Shown: in pieces, positions 41,521 to 48,605 of the stretch
Layout of the letters: each line of letters begins with the position of its first letter
How positions within the stretch are numbered: position 1 is the first letter of the stretch
DNA from: Streptomyces sp. NBC_00464
Lineage (GTDB): Bacteria > Actinomycetota > Actinomycetes > Streptomycetales > Streptomycetaceae
Length of the DNA: 64,000 nucleotides
Assembly: GCF_036013915.1 (NCBI RefSeq)
Contig: NZ_CP107899.1
Location: 3,038,001-3,102,000, forward strand
Direction of reading: 5' to 3'
Translations under genes and position numbers: made by a program
The notes under the pieces: generated by a model
Told to the model about the DNA's origin: nothing
The model's input: only the letters and a program-made list of their open reading frames with translations
Databases searched by the model: none

Positions 41521-41536
41521 ACTGGTCCAGACCGCA
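41521..41536. promoter_or_regulatory. DasR-like (dre) operator
   Basis: ACTGGTCCAGACCGCA matches 13 of 16 positions of the DasR consensus ACTGGTCTAGACCACT. It lies 61 bp before the nagS start, just after a TTGACA (41511), so it sits between the -35 and the transcription start. DasR represses aminosugar genes and is released by glucosamine-6-phosphate. Confidence 0.65.
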
Positions 41537-41596
41537 CCGTGATCGGCGGCACGGACGCCCCTTGGACACCCCACTCCGCCGGAAAGGCCCTCCTCG

Positions 41597-42352
41597 ATGA
41601 GCGAAAGCAAGCTGGCCGGTCAGTTCCTCGACGCAGCGATCGGCCTGCTGGAGCGCGTGCGCGACGAGGAGTCGGGCTCCATCGCGGCGGCCGGTGACGC
41701 GATCGCCGACACCGTCGTCGCGGGCGGCAGGCTCTTCGCCTTCGGCGCCGGGCACTCCTCGCTGGCCGCCCAGGACGTCGTCTACCGCGCCGGCGGACTC
41801 GCCCTCATGAACGTGCTGGCCGTCCCCGGCACCCTCGGCGTCGACGTCATGCCGGCGACCCTCGGCTCGGCCCTGGAGCGGGTCGACGGCCTCGCGGGCG
41901 CGGTGCTCGACTCCAGCCCCGCGAAGGCGGGCGACGTCCTCGTGATCATCTCGCTCTCCGGGCGCAACGCCCTGCCGGTGGAGATGGCGCTGAACGCGCG
42001 TGCGCTCGGCCTGAAGGTCATCGGCGTCACCTCGGTCGCGTACGCGGAAGGCACCCGGTCCCGGCACGTCTCGGGCGGATTCCTGCGGGACCACTGCGAC
42101 ATCGTCCTGGACAGCAAGATCTCCATCGGCGACGCGGAGCTGGACGTCGACGGCATCGAGGCACCGTTCGCCCCCGCGTCGACGGTGGTCACCAGCGCGA
42201 TCATGCAGGCGATGATGGCCGCCGCGGCGGAACGGCTGCTGGAGCTTGGCGTCGAGCCGCCGCTGCTGCGGTCGGGCAACGTCGACGGGGGCCACGAGTG
42301 GAACGGCCGCGTGATGGCGGAGTACGCGGACCGGATCTTCTACCGGCACTGA
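41597..42352 (+). CDS. nagS: SIS-domain phosphosugar enzyme, NagS-like
   Basis: The 251-residue protein is a single SIS domain. It has FAFGAGHSSLAAQDVVYRAGG near residue 48, IISLSGRNALPVEMAL near 117, and a C-terminal SGNVDGGHEWN. Position next to dmdR1 matches SCO4393, reported as NagS, which dehydrates N-acetylglucosamine 6-phosphate and underlies aminosugar toxicity in Streptomyces. The assignment is from context and memory rather than alignment. The DasR-like site at 41521 fits aminosugar control. No ABC or PTS gene is adjacent. It converges with the PAS gene, whose stop lies in a dispersed repeat. Confidence 0.8.
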   Translation: MSESKLAGQFLDAAIGLLERVRDEESGSIAAAGDAIADTVVAGGRLFAFGAGHSSLAAQDVVYRAGGLALMNVLAVPGTLGVDVMPATLGSALERVDGLAGAVLDSSPAKAGDVLVIISLSGRNALPVEMALNARALGLKVIGVTSVAYAEGTRSRHVSGGFLRDHCDIVLDSKISIGDAELDVDGIEAPFAPASTVVTSAIMQAMMAAAAERLLELGVEPPLLRSGNVDGGHEWNGRVMAEYADRIFYRH

Positions 42353-42408
42353 GCGCCCGGCCGGCGGGCGGCGGCGCCGCGTGGGGTGAGCGCCCGCCCC
42401 CGGCGGGG

Positions 42409-42434
42409 GTTCCGTCCTCAATCGCCGGGCGGGC
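42409..42434 (-). repeat. Dispersed intergenic repeat, copy 5, overlapping a gene end
   Basis: This inverted copy of the CCGGCGATTGAGGAC repeat contains the last codons and the TGA stop (42418-42420) of the PAS gene. The repeat therefore supplies the C-terminus GPPGD. Confidence 0.75.
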
Positions 42435-43779
42435 CGGCGTTCACCGCCTGCCCCAGGTCCACCGACGCCGCCACCCGGTCCGCCACGCTCTCCGCATACG
42501 CCGCGTCCGGGCGCTCGAACGCGGCCCGGTGCGACGAGCGCAGGAACGTCACCACGCCCAGCGTCCGCCCCCGGCTCCGCAGCACCACGCACAGCGCGTG
42601 CACCGAATCGGCCGGCCACCGGCGCTCCGCAGCCCACTCCCCCGCCGCCTGCGCCGAACCGGCCCCTGCCGAGGCCCGCACCGACCCCGTACGGTCCACC
42701 GCCTGCAGGGCCGGGTGCCCCGGCGCGTACCGCAACGGGATGCCGCCCCCGGCCACCGGCAGGCAGGGACCCGGCTCGTCGGACGGCGTTCCCGCGGCGC
42801 GCACCAGCCGCCCGCCCACCACCAGGTCGATCAGCGCATGGTCGGCGAACCCCGCGAGCGCGTAGTCCAGCGACGACGTGGCCGCCTCCATCGGGTCCTC
42901 GCACTCGGCGGCCGAGCGTGAGGCCCGGTGCAGCTGGTTCGACCGGAAGCGCACCCGGTCCGCGTCCTGGGCCGCCAGCTTCGCCGCCGTCACGTCCTGG
43001 AACAGCCAGCCGACACCCAGCGGCACCGGCTCCTCCGCGAGCGGCGAGGCCAGCCGGAGGAATCCACTGCGCCAGCAGCGCCGCCGGTCGCCGTCGCCCG
43101 TGCGCAGCGTCACCCACAGCTCGGCGGGGGCGGACGGCGCGCCCTCGGCCAGCACGTGCTGGAGGGCGCCCTCCAGGTCCTCGACGCCCTGCACGATCAG
43201 CTCCCCGAGGGGCCGGCCCAGCAGCGTCGTACGACCGCCGCCCAGCGCGCGGGCCGCGTGCGCGTTGACGACGGTCGGCCGCAGGTCCACGTCCACGAGG
43301 ACCACGCCCCACGACGCGTCCTCGAACAGCGCCTCGCTCAGCGCGATGGACCGCTCCAGATCGATCTGCGCATGGACCTCGCTGAACGCGCAGTACACCC
43401 CGGCGGGCTTCCCCTCCGCGCTCCGCACCCCGGCCGACTGGGTCCGCACGAGCACCCGCCCGCCGTCCTTGCGCAGCAGCGCGAACTCGTGCACCTGCCG
43501 GCCGGCCCCGTCCATGACGGCCATCAGCCGCCCCTGCACCTCACCCGCGTCCGCCCGCCGCACGGCCCACCCGGCGAACCCGGGCCGGCCGACGGCCTCC
43601 TCGGCCGACCAGCCGAGGATCCGCTCGGCCTCGCGGTTCCAGTGGGTGACGGTGCCGTCGGCGTCGAAGGCGCACAGCGCGGCGTCCATCCCGTCGAGGA
43701 GAGCCGCCAGCAGCTCCGCCCCGGGAATCGGCTCGGGACCGAGAGCATCGGTCGTTCCGCTGGTCGTGGAAGCACTCAT
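42418..43779 (-). CDS. PAS-domain protein
   Basis: The 453-residue protein has two PAS-type sensor domains. The first begins LLAALLDGMDAALCAFDADGTV and contains HWNREAERILGWS, and the second has FEDASWGVVLVDVDLRPTVVN. A GAF-like region follows around VHALCVVLRSRGRTLGVVTFLRSS. No kinase, phosphatase, GGDEF or DNA-binding output is visible, so it is a stand-alone sensor or a truncated PP2C-type regulator. The expected phosphatase domain of Streptomyces PAS-GAF-PP2C proteins is absent, and the frame ends inside a dispersed repeat. That could mean a 3' truncation caused by the repeat. Start ATG 43779 was chosen for its fit to the domain. Confidence 0.8.
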   Translation of the reverse strand: MSASTTSGTTDALGPEPIPGAELLAALLDGMDAALCAFDADGTVTHWNREAERILGWSAEEAVGRPGFAGWAVRRADAGEVQGRLMAVMDGAGRQVHEFALLRKDGGRVLVRTQSAGVRSAEGKPAGVYCAFSEVHAQIDLERSIALSEALFEDASWGVVLVDVDLRPTVVNAHAARALGGGRTTLLGRPLGELIVQGVEDLEGALQHVLAEGAPSAPAELWVTLRTGDGDRRRCWRSGFLRLASPLAEEPVPLGVGWLFQDVTAAKLAAQDADRVRFRSNQLHRASRSAAECEDPMEAATSSLDYALAGFADHALIDLVVGGRLVRAAGTPSDEPGPCLPVAGGGIPLRYAPGHPALQAVDRTGSVRASAGAGSAQAAGEWAAERRWPADSVHALCVVLRSRGRTLGVVTFLRSSHRAAFERPDAAYAESVADRVAASVDLGQAVNAGPPGD

Positions 43780-43900
43780 CCCGGGACCCCCTGCAGGACG
43801 TGTCCGCCATTGCCGCACGTCAGCCCATTGAACTCGAACGTGACGCAGCACACAGCGACTTCCCGGAAATCACCGGAAAACAATGGCTCCGATAATTCGG

Positions 43901-43929
43901 TTGTGTGGCGCCGGAGACCTTCCTAGGCT
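43901..43929 (+). promoter_or_regulatory. Promoter of the leader/RNA element
   Basis: TTGTGT (43901-43906) and TAGGCT (43924-43929) are spaced by exactly 17 bp, matching Streptomyces housekeeping promoters. Transcription would start near 43936, just before a full-length Shine-Dalgarno sequence. Confidence 0.6.
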
Positions 43930-43935
43930 GCTGCT

Positions 43936-44130
43936 ACACGCAGAAAGGAGGTGTTCCGGAAGTGATTTCTTCTCGGACTCGTGAGGTGACTGCGGGCTGA
44001 CGCCCGTTGTCGCGCTCTTTGCAGTGCAGGCCGGTCATCGGCCAATCCCAAGCAGTCACCGACCCGCAGGCTCGCCGGTAAGTCCGGCCGGCTCCTCCGC
44101 AAGGAGGGACCAGAGCCTGCGGGTTTCTGC
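43936..44130 (+). ncRNA. Candidate structured RNA with leader peptide
   Basis: Nearly every base between the promoter and 44124 can be placed in a nested fold. GGTGACTGC (43985-43993) pairs with GCAGTCACC (44052-44060), enclosing the hairpin GGCCG-GTCAT-CGGCC (44029-44043). ACCCGCAGGCT (44062-44072) pairs with AGCCTGCGGGT (44114-44124). That stem encloses GCCGG-TAAGT-CCGGC (44074-44088) and CCTCC-GCAA-GGAGG (44094-44107), the latter with a GNRA tetraloop, making a three-way junction. No plus-strand gene follows, since pdxH is convergent. It is therefore a free-standing RNA, or a transcript whose second domain is a complex terminator. I do not recognise an Rfam family. Confidence 0.6.
43962..44000 (+). 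CDS. 12-residue leader peptide in the RNA element
   Basis: AAAGGAGGTG (43944-43953), a near-perfect ribosome site, lies 8 bp before GTG 43962. The frame encodes MISSRTREVTAG and stops at 44000. The last codons overlap the stem GGTGACTGC (43985), so ribosomes on this frame would open the fold at 43985-44060. The peptide has two Ser, two Thr and two Arg, but no run of one amino acid typical of attenuators. Confidence 0.55.
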   Translation: MISSRTREVTAG

Positions 44131-44150
44131 ATGTCAGCGGCAGTGCCGCC

Positions 44151-44825
44151 CTATGGGCACAGCCGCTCCACACCCCACACGCCGTCCTCCCGCACGTACC
44201 GCAGCCGGTCGTGGAGCCGGTTCTCGTGGCCCTGCCAGAACTCGATCGTGTCGGGGACGACGCGGAATCCGCCCCAGTGCGGGGGCGCCGGCACCTTCTC
44301 GCCCTCCGGGTAACGGGCCGCGAGGTCCTCGTAGCGGTGGGTCAGCTCCTCGCGGGAGCCGATCACCGTGGACTGGTCGCTGGCCCAGGCACCGAGCTGG
44401 GAGCCGTGGGGGCGGGTACGGAAGTAGGCGACCGTCTCCTCGCGGGGGACCCGGGTCGCGGTGCCGGTGACGATGACCTGGCGGGCCAGCGGATGCCAGG
44501 GGAAGAGCAGCGCGACGTGCGGGTTGGCGGCCAGTTCGCGGCCCTTGCGGGAGCCGTAGTTGGTGAAGAAGACGAAGCCCCGCTCGTCGTACATCTTCAG
44601 CAGCACCGTGCGGGAGGACGGCAGGCCCTCGGGGGTGGCCGTGGAGACCACCATGGCGTTCGGCTCGTGGAGCATGCCGCCCGCGGCGATCTGCCGGAAC
44701 CAGCGGGCGAACTGCTGCATCGGATCGGCGGCGAGACCGGCCTCGGTGAAGGCCTCGGAACGGTACTGCTCGCGCATCGCGGCCGGATCGGTGGTGGAAT
44801 CGGAGGAGGAGTCTGCGGTGGGCAC
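44151..44825 (-). CDS. pdxH: Pyridoxamine 5'-phosphate oxidase
   Basis: The product of about 224 residues shows the PdxH pattern: [19 protein letters not shown] at the start, [26 protein letters not shown] for FMN and substrate binding, and [18 protein letters not shown] near the C-terminus. It oxidises pyridoxamine or pyridoxine 5'-phosphate to pyridoxal 5'-phosphate, using FMN and oxygen. GTG 44825, with AGGA 8 bp upstream, gives the normal length; GTG 44918 would add 31 residues. It diverges from a citrate synthase gene, an arrangement I recall as conserved in Streptomyces. Confidence 0.93.
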   Translation of the reverse strand: MPTADSSSDSTTDPAAMREQYRSEAFTEAGLAADPMQQFARWFRQIAAGGMLHEPNAMVVSTATPEGLPSSRTVLLKMYDERGFVFFTNYGSRKGRELAANPHVALLFPWHPLARQVIVTGTATRVPREETVAYFRTRPHGSQLGAWASDQSTVIGSREELTHRYEDLAARYPEGEKVPAPPHWGGFRVVPDTIEFWQGHENRLHDRLRYVREDGVWGVERLCP

Positions 44826-45001
44826 GGTGTCATCCTGCCGCAGCGGCCGCGCCCACCGGGCAAGGAGGTCCGCCACCGCCGTTTCGGGTACGACGGAGGA
44901 AGCTGTGCCGGATGTCACGCTTCCCGGTCACGTCGGAACCCGCCAGTATCTGGGGTGGGCCCTGGGGCCCGCCCGCAGCCGCCGACCGAGGGAGCCGCCT
45001 G

Positions 45002-46111
45002 ATGTCCGACTTCGTACCCGGACTCGAAGGAGTCGTCGCGTTCGAAACGGAGATCGCCGAACCCGACAAGGAAGGCGGTTCGCTGCGGTACCGAGGCGTC
45101 GACATCGAGGATCTCGTCGGCCAGGTGTCGTTCGGCAACGTGTGGGGCCTGCTGGTCGACGGGGCGTTCAGTCCCGGCCTGCCGCCCGCCGAGCCGTTCC
45201 CGATCCCGGTGCACTCCGGTGACATCAGGGTCGACGTCCAGTCCGCCCTGGCGATGCTCGCACCCGTGTGGGGCCTGAAGCCGCTGCTGGACATCGACGA
45301 GGAGACCGCCCGCAACAACCTGGCGCGGGCCGCCGTCATGGCGCTGTCCTACGTCGCGCAGTCCGCGCGCGGACAGGGCCGGCCGATGGTCCCGCAGAGC
45401 GAGATCGACAAGGCCGGATCCGTGGTCGAACGGTTCATGATCCGCTGGCGCGGCGAGCCGGACCCCCGGCATGTGAAGGCCGTCGACGCGTACTGGACCT
45501 CGGCCGCCGAGCACGGCATGAACGCCTCGACGTTCACCGCCCGCGTCATCGCCTCCACCGGCGCCGACGTGGCCGCCGCACTGTCCGGCGCGGTGGGCGC
45601 CATGTCCGGCCCGCTGCACGGCGGTGCGCCGTCCCGCGTCCTCGGCATGATCGAGGAGATCGAACGGACCGGGGACGCCACCGCATACGTGAAGAAGGCC
45701 CTGGACAAGGGCGAGCGGCTGATGGGCTTCGGCCACCGCGTCTACCGCGCCGAGGACCCCCGCGCACGGGTGCTGCGCCGCACGGCGGAGGAGCTGGGCG
45801 CACCCCGGTTCGAGGTGGCGCAGGCGCTGGAGAAGGCCGCTCTGGAGGAGCTGCACGCACGGCGCCCGGACCGCGTGCTGGCGACGAACGTGGAGTTCTG
45901 GGCGGCGATCATGCTGGACTTCGCGGAGGTCCCGGCGCACATGTTCACGTCGATGTTCACGTGTGCGCGTACGGCGGGCTGGTCGGCGCACATCCTGGAG
46001 CAGAAGCGGACGGGCCGCCTGGTGCGGCCGTCGGCGAAGTACATCGGCCCGGGGACGCGCAGCCCGCGGGAGATCCCGGGATTCGATCAGCTGGCGGACC
46101 TGGGGAACTGA
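45002..46111 (+). CDS. Citrate synthase 2 family protein
   Basis: The 369-residue enzyme has the catalytic His regions SGPLHGGAPS near residue 202 and GFGHRVYRAEDPRAR near residue 242, followed by the AHMFTSMFTCARTAGWSAH helix. It condenses acetyl-CoA (or propionyl-CoA, in 2-methylcitrate synthases) with oxaloacetate. The actinobacterial citrate synthase 2 group is shorter than the main type II enzyme and may be a secondary isozyme. It is divergent from pdxH across 176 bp. Its 3' end marks the left edge of the accessory block. Confidence 0.9.
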   Translation: MSDFVPGLEGVVAFETEIAEPDKEGGSLRYRGVDIEDLVGQVSFGNVWGLLVDGAFSPGLPPAEPFPIPVHSGDIRVDVQSALAMLAPVWGLKPLLDIDEETARNNLARAAVMALSYVAQSARGQGRPMVPQSEIDKAGSVVERFMIRWRGEPDPRHVKAVDAYWTSAAEHGMNASTFTARVIASTGADVAAALSGAVGAMSGPLHGGAPSRVLGMIEEIERTGDATAYVKKALDKGERLMGFGHRVYRAEDPRARVLRRTAEELGAPRFEVAQALEKAALEELHARRPDRVLATNVEFWAAIMLDFAEVPAHMFTSMFTCARTAGWSAHILEQKRTGRLVRPSAKYIGPGTRSPREIPGFDQLADLGN

Positions 46112-46140
46112 CCGAACCGGGACGGAAGCGGATCCGAACC

Positions 46141-46166
46141 GCTTGCGATGGGACTAAAATGCTTGC
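46141..46166 (+). promoter_or_regulatory. Promoter and repeated GCTTGC operator of the toxin-antitoxin pair
   Basis: GCTTGC occurs at 46141-46146 and 46161-46166, 20 bp (two helical turns) apart, flanking a -10-like TAAAAT (46155-46160). The antitoxin ATG at 46167 follows the -10 by only 6 bp, so the mRNA is probably leaderless. Ribbon-helix-helix antitoxins typically bind such repeats. Confidence 0.55.
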
Positions 46167-46403
46167 ATGGCAGTCATTCATGTACGCGAGGTTCCGGACG
46201 AAACAGTCACCACGCTCAAGGTCCGCGCAGCCCGGTCCGGCCAGTCGCTACAGGCGTACCTCCTCCAGCTGCTGACAGGTGAGGCCGCACTGTTGACCCC
46301 CGAGGAGGCCGCCGAGCAGGCCCGCGCCATAGCCGCGCGTGGGCAGGTCACCGCCGACGACATCTCGGAGGCCATCGGCCAAATGCGCGAGGCCCGTGGA
46401 TGA
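46167..46403 (+). CDS. Ribbon-helix-helix antitoxin (FitA/VapB-like)
   Basis: The 78-residue protein opens with the FitA-type ribbon-helix-helix: VIHVREVPDETVTTLKVRAA, then SGQSLQAYLLQLLTGEA. A Glu/Ala-rich C-terminal tail would wrap the toxin. It binds its own promoter as a dimer and blocks the PIN-domain toxin encoded next. The toxin gene overlaps its stop by four bases (ATGA at 46400). The promoter is very close, suggesting a leaderless message. Confidence 0.88.
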   Translation: MAVIHVREVPDETVTTLKVRAARSGQSLQAYLLQLLTGEAALLTPEEAAEQARAIAARGQVTADDISEAIGQMREARG

Positions 46404-46804
46404 CCGTCCTGGTACTGGACACATCCGCCCTGGTGGAGTTCCTCGTGGGCTCGGACGCTCTTGCCGAGCGCGTCCGAGCCCACACGACAGGGTGCCGCCT
46501 GGCAGCACCGCACGCGGTGGACCTGGAATGCGTGTCGGTGCTGCGCAGGCTGGCCCACGCCAAGAAACTCCCCGAGGACGAAGCGGCCCGTGCGATCGAC
46601 CTGCTCGGCCGCATGCAACTGCACCGGTACGACCACGCGCCGCTGCTCCCGCGCATCTGGCAGCTACGTCACAACATGTGGCCCTATGACGCTGCCTACG
46701 TAGCCCTCGCCGAGACCCTCGGCGCCGAACTGGTCACGGTTGACCGCAAGTTCGCCCAAACCCCCGGCCCTTATTGCGCGGTGCGCAACCTGCGCGACGA
46801 CTGA
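46400..46804 (+). CDS. PIN-domain toxin (VapC/FitB-like)
   Basis: The 134-residue PIN ribonuclease keeps the acidic set: Asp in VLDTSALVEF near residue 7, Glu in DLECVSVLRRL near residue 44, and Asp in PYDAAYVALAE near residue 97. The distal Asp is in TVDRKF. Such toxins cleave tRNA or rRNA using magnesium or manganese when the antitoxin is degraded. It is translationally coupled to the antitoxin. The pair opens the accessory block between citrate synthase and the carboxylase operon. Confidence 0.9.
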   Translation: MTVLVLDTSALVEFLVGSDALAERVRAHTTGCRLAAPHAVDLECVSVLRRLAHAKKLPEDEAARAIDLLGRMQLHRYDHAPLLPRIWQLRHNMWPYDAAYVALAETLGAELVTVDRKFAQTPGPYCAVRNLRDD

Positions 46805-47026
46805 CACCCGACGGACCGAACGGGTGCGCCCGGCTGACGGCCGGCACCGTCGCGCGGCCCGTCCGAGGGCATGAAGGCCGCCGTAACCAGGAGCCACGCC
46901 CCGCCGAGCCGTGCCGCACCCGTCGCATTCCTGTGGCACGCCTGTGTCATTCCCGCCTCAACCTGAGATGCGTCATGAACGTTCCGGCTGTCGCACGAGA
47001 CAGCCCTCACTGCCAGTTAGGTCAAA

Positions 47027-47686
47027 ATGACGCACAAGGGACGCATCATCTCCGCCGTCGCCCTCACCGCCCTCGGGCTCGGGCTCACGGCCTGCAATGA
47101 CGGCGAGGACTCGTCATCGGCGCAGGAGTCGCCCTCGGCCTCCGCCCCGGCATCGTCCGACCCGGCATCGGCCGACCCGACCAGCGAGAGCCCGTCCGCG
47201 GACCCCAGCGACGACGCCCCCGCTCCGGCCGGAGGCGACGTCGCCACACCGGGCACGGAGCTCAAGATCGGTGACCGGGCGATTCTGCCGTTCAAGTACG
47301 GGACCGAGAAGAAGGGCACCGTCGCCGTGACCGTCACGGCGATCGAGAAGGGCGCCGAGGCCGACATGGCCGCGTTCGGCGCGAAGGCCAAGGGCATGAC
47401 GCCGTACTACATCCGGATGAAGGTCGAGAACGTCGGCGGCACCGACCTGGCGTACTCGTCGCTGCGGCTGCGCGGCAAGCTGGAAGGCGGCGCCCCCACG
47501 GGCGTCATCCTGATCGGCGACCTCCCGGGCAAGTGCGACAACGAGTCGGCACCGCGCGAGTTCACCACCAAGGGCGCCTCGTACGAGACCTGCTCGCTCA
47601 GCGCCACGAAGACCGACCCCATCGCGGCCGCCTCGTTCGAGGAGGGTGACGCGTACAGCGACAGCCCGGTCATCTGGACCAACTGA
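47027..47686 (+). CDS. Secreted lipoprotein with Ser/Pro-rich linker
   Basis: The 219-residue protein has a lipoprotein signal with lipobox LTAC at residue 23. A Ser/Ala/Pro/Asp-rich linker of about 50 residues follows, then a beta-rich domain resembling DUF4352 (ILPFKYGTEKKGTVAVTVTA, then YYIRMKVENVGGTDLAY). Two Cys in the domain (GKCDNE, ETCSLS) may form a disulfide. It would be anchored outside the membrane. DUF4352 proteins have no fixed function. A perfect hairpin follows it. Confidence 0.82.
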   Translation: MTHKGRIISAVALTALGLGLTACNDGEDSSSAQESPSASAPASSDPASADPTSESPSADPSDDAPAPAGGDVATPGTELKIGDRAILPFKYGTEKKGTVAVTVTAIEKGAEADMAAFGAKAKGMTPYYIRMKVENVGGTDLAYSSLRLRGKLEGGAPTGVILIGDLPGKCDNESAPREFTTKGASYETCSLSATKTDPIAAASFEEGDAYSDSPVIWTN

Positions 47687-47708
47687 CCCCCGTTCCCGTG
47701 TCCGCGCG

Positions 47709-47739
47709 CCGGGCATCTCGTCCTTGACGACATGCCCGG
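47709..47739. terminator. Bidirectional terminator hairpin
   Basis: CCGGGCAT (47709-47716) pairs with ATGCCCGG (47732-47739). It lies between the convergent lipoprotein gene and the zinc-ribbon gene at 47763. Confidence 0.6.
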
Positions 47740-47762
47740 CCGACGGCCGGCCGCTTGCGGGT

Positions 47763-48350
47763 CTACAACTTTCCGGCGAGGAGCACGGTGCGGTGGCCGC
47801 CGAGTCTGCGGCCGACCTCCCGGGTGAAGCCGGAGGTGAGCTCCGCCCAGCCCCAGAACGTGAAGCCGAGCTGCCCGCACGCGTAGTAGTCGTCCTCCCA
47901 GCTCCACCGGTCGATACCGGAGGAGCCTCCGCAGGACGGGCAGTGCACGATCCCTTCGCCACCGCCCTCGGCCCAGTCCTGGAACCGCCCCTTGAAGGGA
48001 TCCCAGGCGGACTCGATCGGCTCCCACACCTCGTCGACCAGCCGGATCTCGGTCCGGCAGAGCGGGCAGGTGGCCGCGCCCGCGTCTCCCTGGCCGCTGT
48101 CGAAGACCGTACGGCCGGTCTGGACGTGGAGCCCGTTGGACCACAGGTCGACCGGGTCCGGGTCCTCGACGGCCTTGGTGAAGTGCGGGCCGGGGGCGTG
48201 ACCGTACCCGTCACCGCCGAGGACGCAGTCGGTGCGCTCGGCGGCCACGATGCCTTCCGCGATCAGCCACTCCAGGACCCGGGCCCCGAGCTCCTGTGCG
48301 TCCCGCTCGGTGGCGTCGAGGTCGACGATCGTCTGGAAGTAGTCGCCCAC
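47763..48350 (-). CDS. Hypothetical zinc-ribbon protein
   Basis: I do not recognise a named family. The 195-residue protein has two CxxC pairs, CPLCRTE near residue 95 and CPSCGGS near residue 137, which could form one zinc ribbon. Many Trp and Gly-Asp residues are present (SWEDDYYACGQLGFTFWGWAEL). Homologues occur as small Streptomyces accessory proteins, to my recollection. The GTG start at 48350 follows a GGGGGAA stretch. It lies just downstream of the DUF397 gene in the same direction (15 bp) and probably belongs to the same transcript. Confidence 0.65.
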   Translation of the reverse strand: MGDYFQTIVDLDATERDAQELGARVLEWLIAEGIVAAERTDCVLGGDGYGHAPGPHFTKAVEDPDPVDLWSNGLHVQTGRTVFDSGQGDAGAATCPLCRTEIRLVDEVWEPIESAWDPFKGRFQDWAEGGGEGIVHCPSCGGSSGIDRWSWEDDYYACGQLGFTFWGWAELTSGFTREVGRRLGGHRTVLLAGKL

Positions 48351-48365
48351 GATTCCCCCGGCGCC

Positions 48366-48605
48366 TCAGCGGCCCACGTGCGCGGTGAAGGCGGCCCAGG
48401 CGGCGGGCGGCAGAGCAAGCGCCGGGCCCTCGGGGTTCTTGGAGTCACGGACGTGTACGGCGGCGGCGTGCGCGGCGACTTCGACGCACTGGCCGCCCTC
48501 GCTGCCGCTGTAGCTGGACTTCCGCCACTCGTAGGCGACTTCGAGGCACTGGCCGCCTTCGTCGCCGCTGTAGCTGGACTTGAACCACGCGCGTGCAGTG
48601 CTCAT
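48366..48605 (-). CDS. DUF397 protein with duplicated motif
   Basis: The 79-residue protein holds two tandem DUF397 openings: FKSSYSGDEGGQCLEVA, and then RKSSYSGSEGGQCVEVA. The usual C-terminal VRDSKNPEGPALALPPAAWAAF follows. Ordinary DUF397 proteins have one such motif, so an internal duplication has occurred. DUF397 proteins pair with XRE regulators of the DUF5753 type and affect development and secondary metabolism in Streptomyces. Its ATG overlaps the upstream XRE gene stop (ATGA at 48602). Confidence 0.88.
   Translation of the reverse strand: MSTARAWFKSSYSGDEGGQCLEVAYEWRKSSYSGSEGGQCVEVAAHAAAVHVRDSKNPEGPALALPPAAWAAFTAHVGR

Noticed and set aside
43923..44173. Minus-strand small proteins across the RNA element
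   Set aside because: They have no ribosome site. The plus-strand promoter, ribosome site and paired stems give a better account of the sequence.
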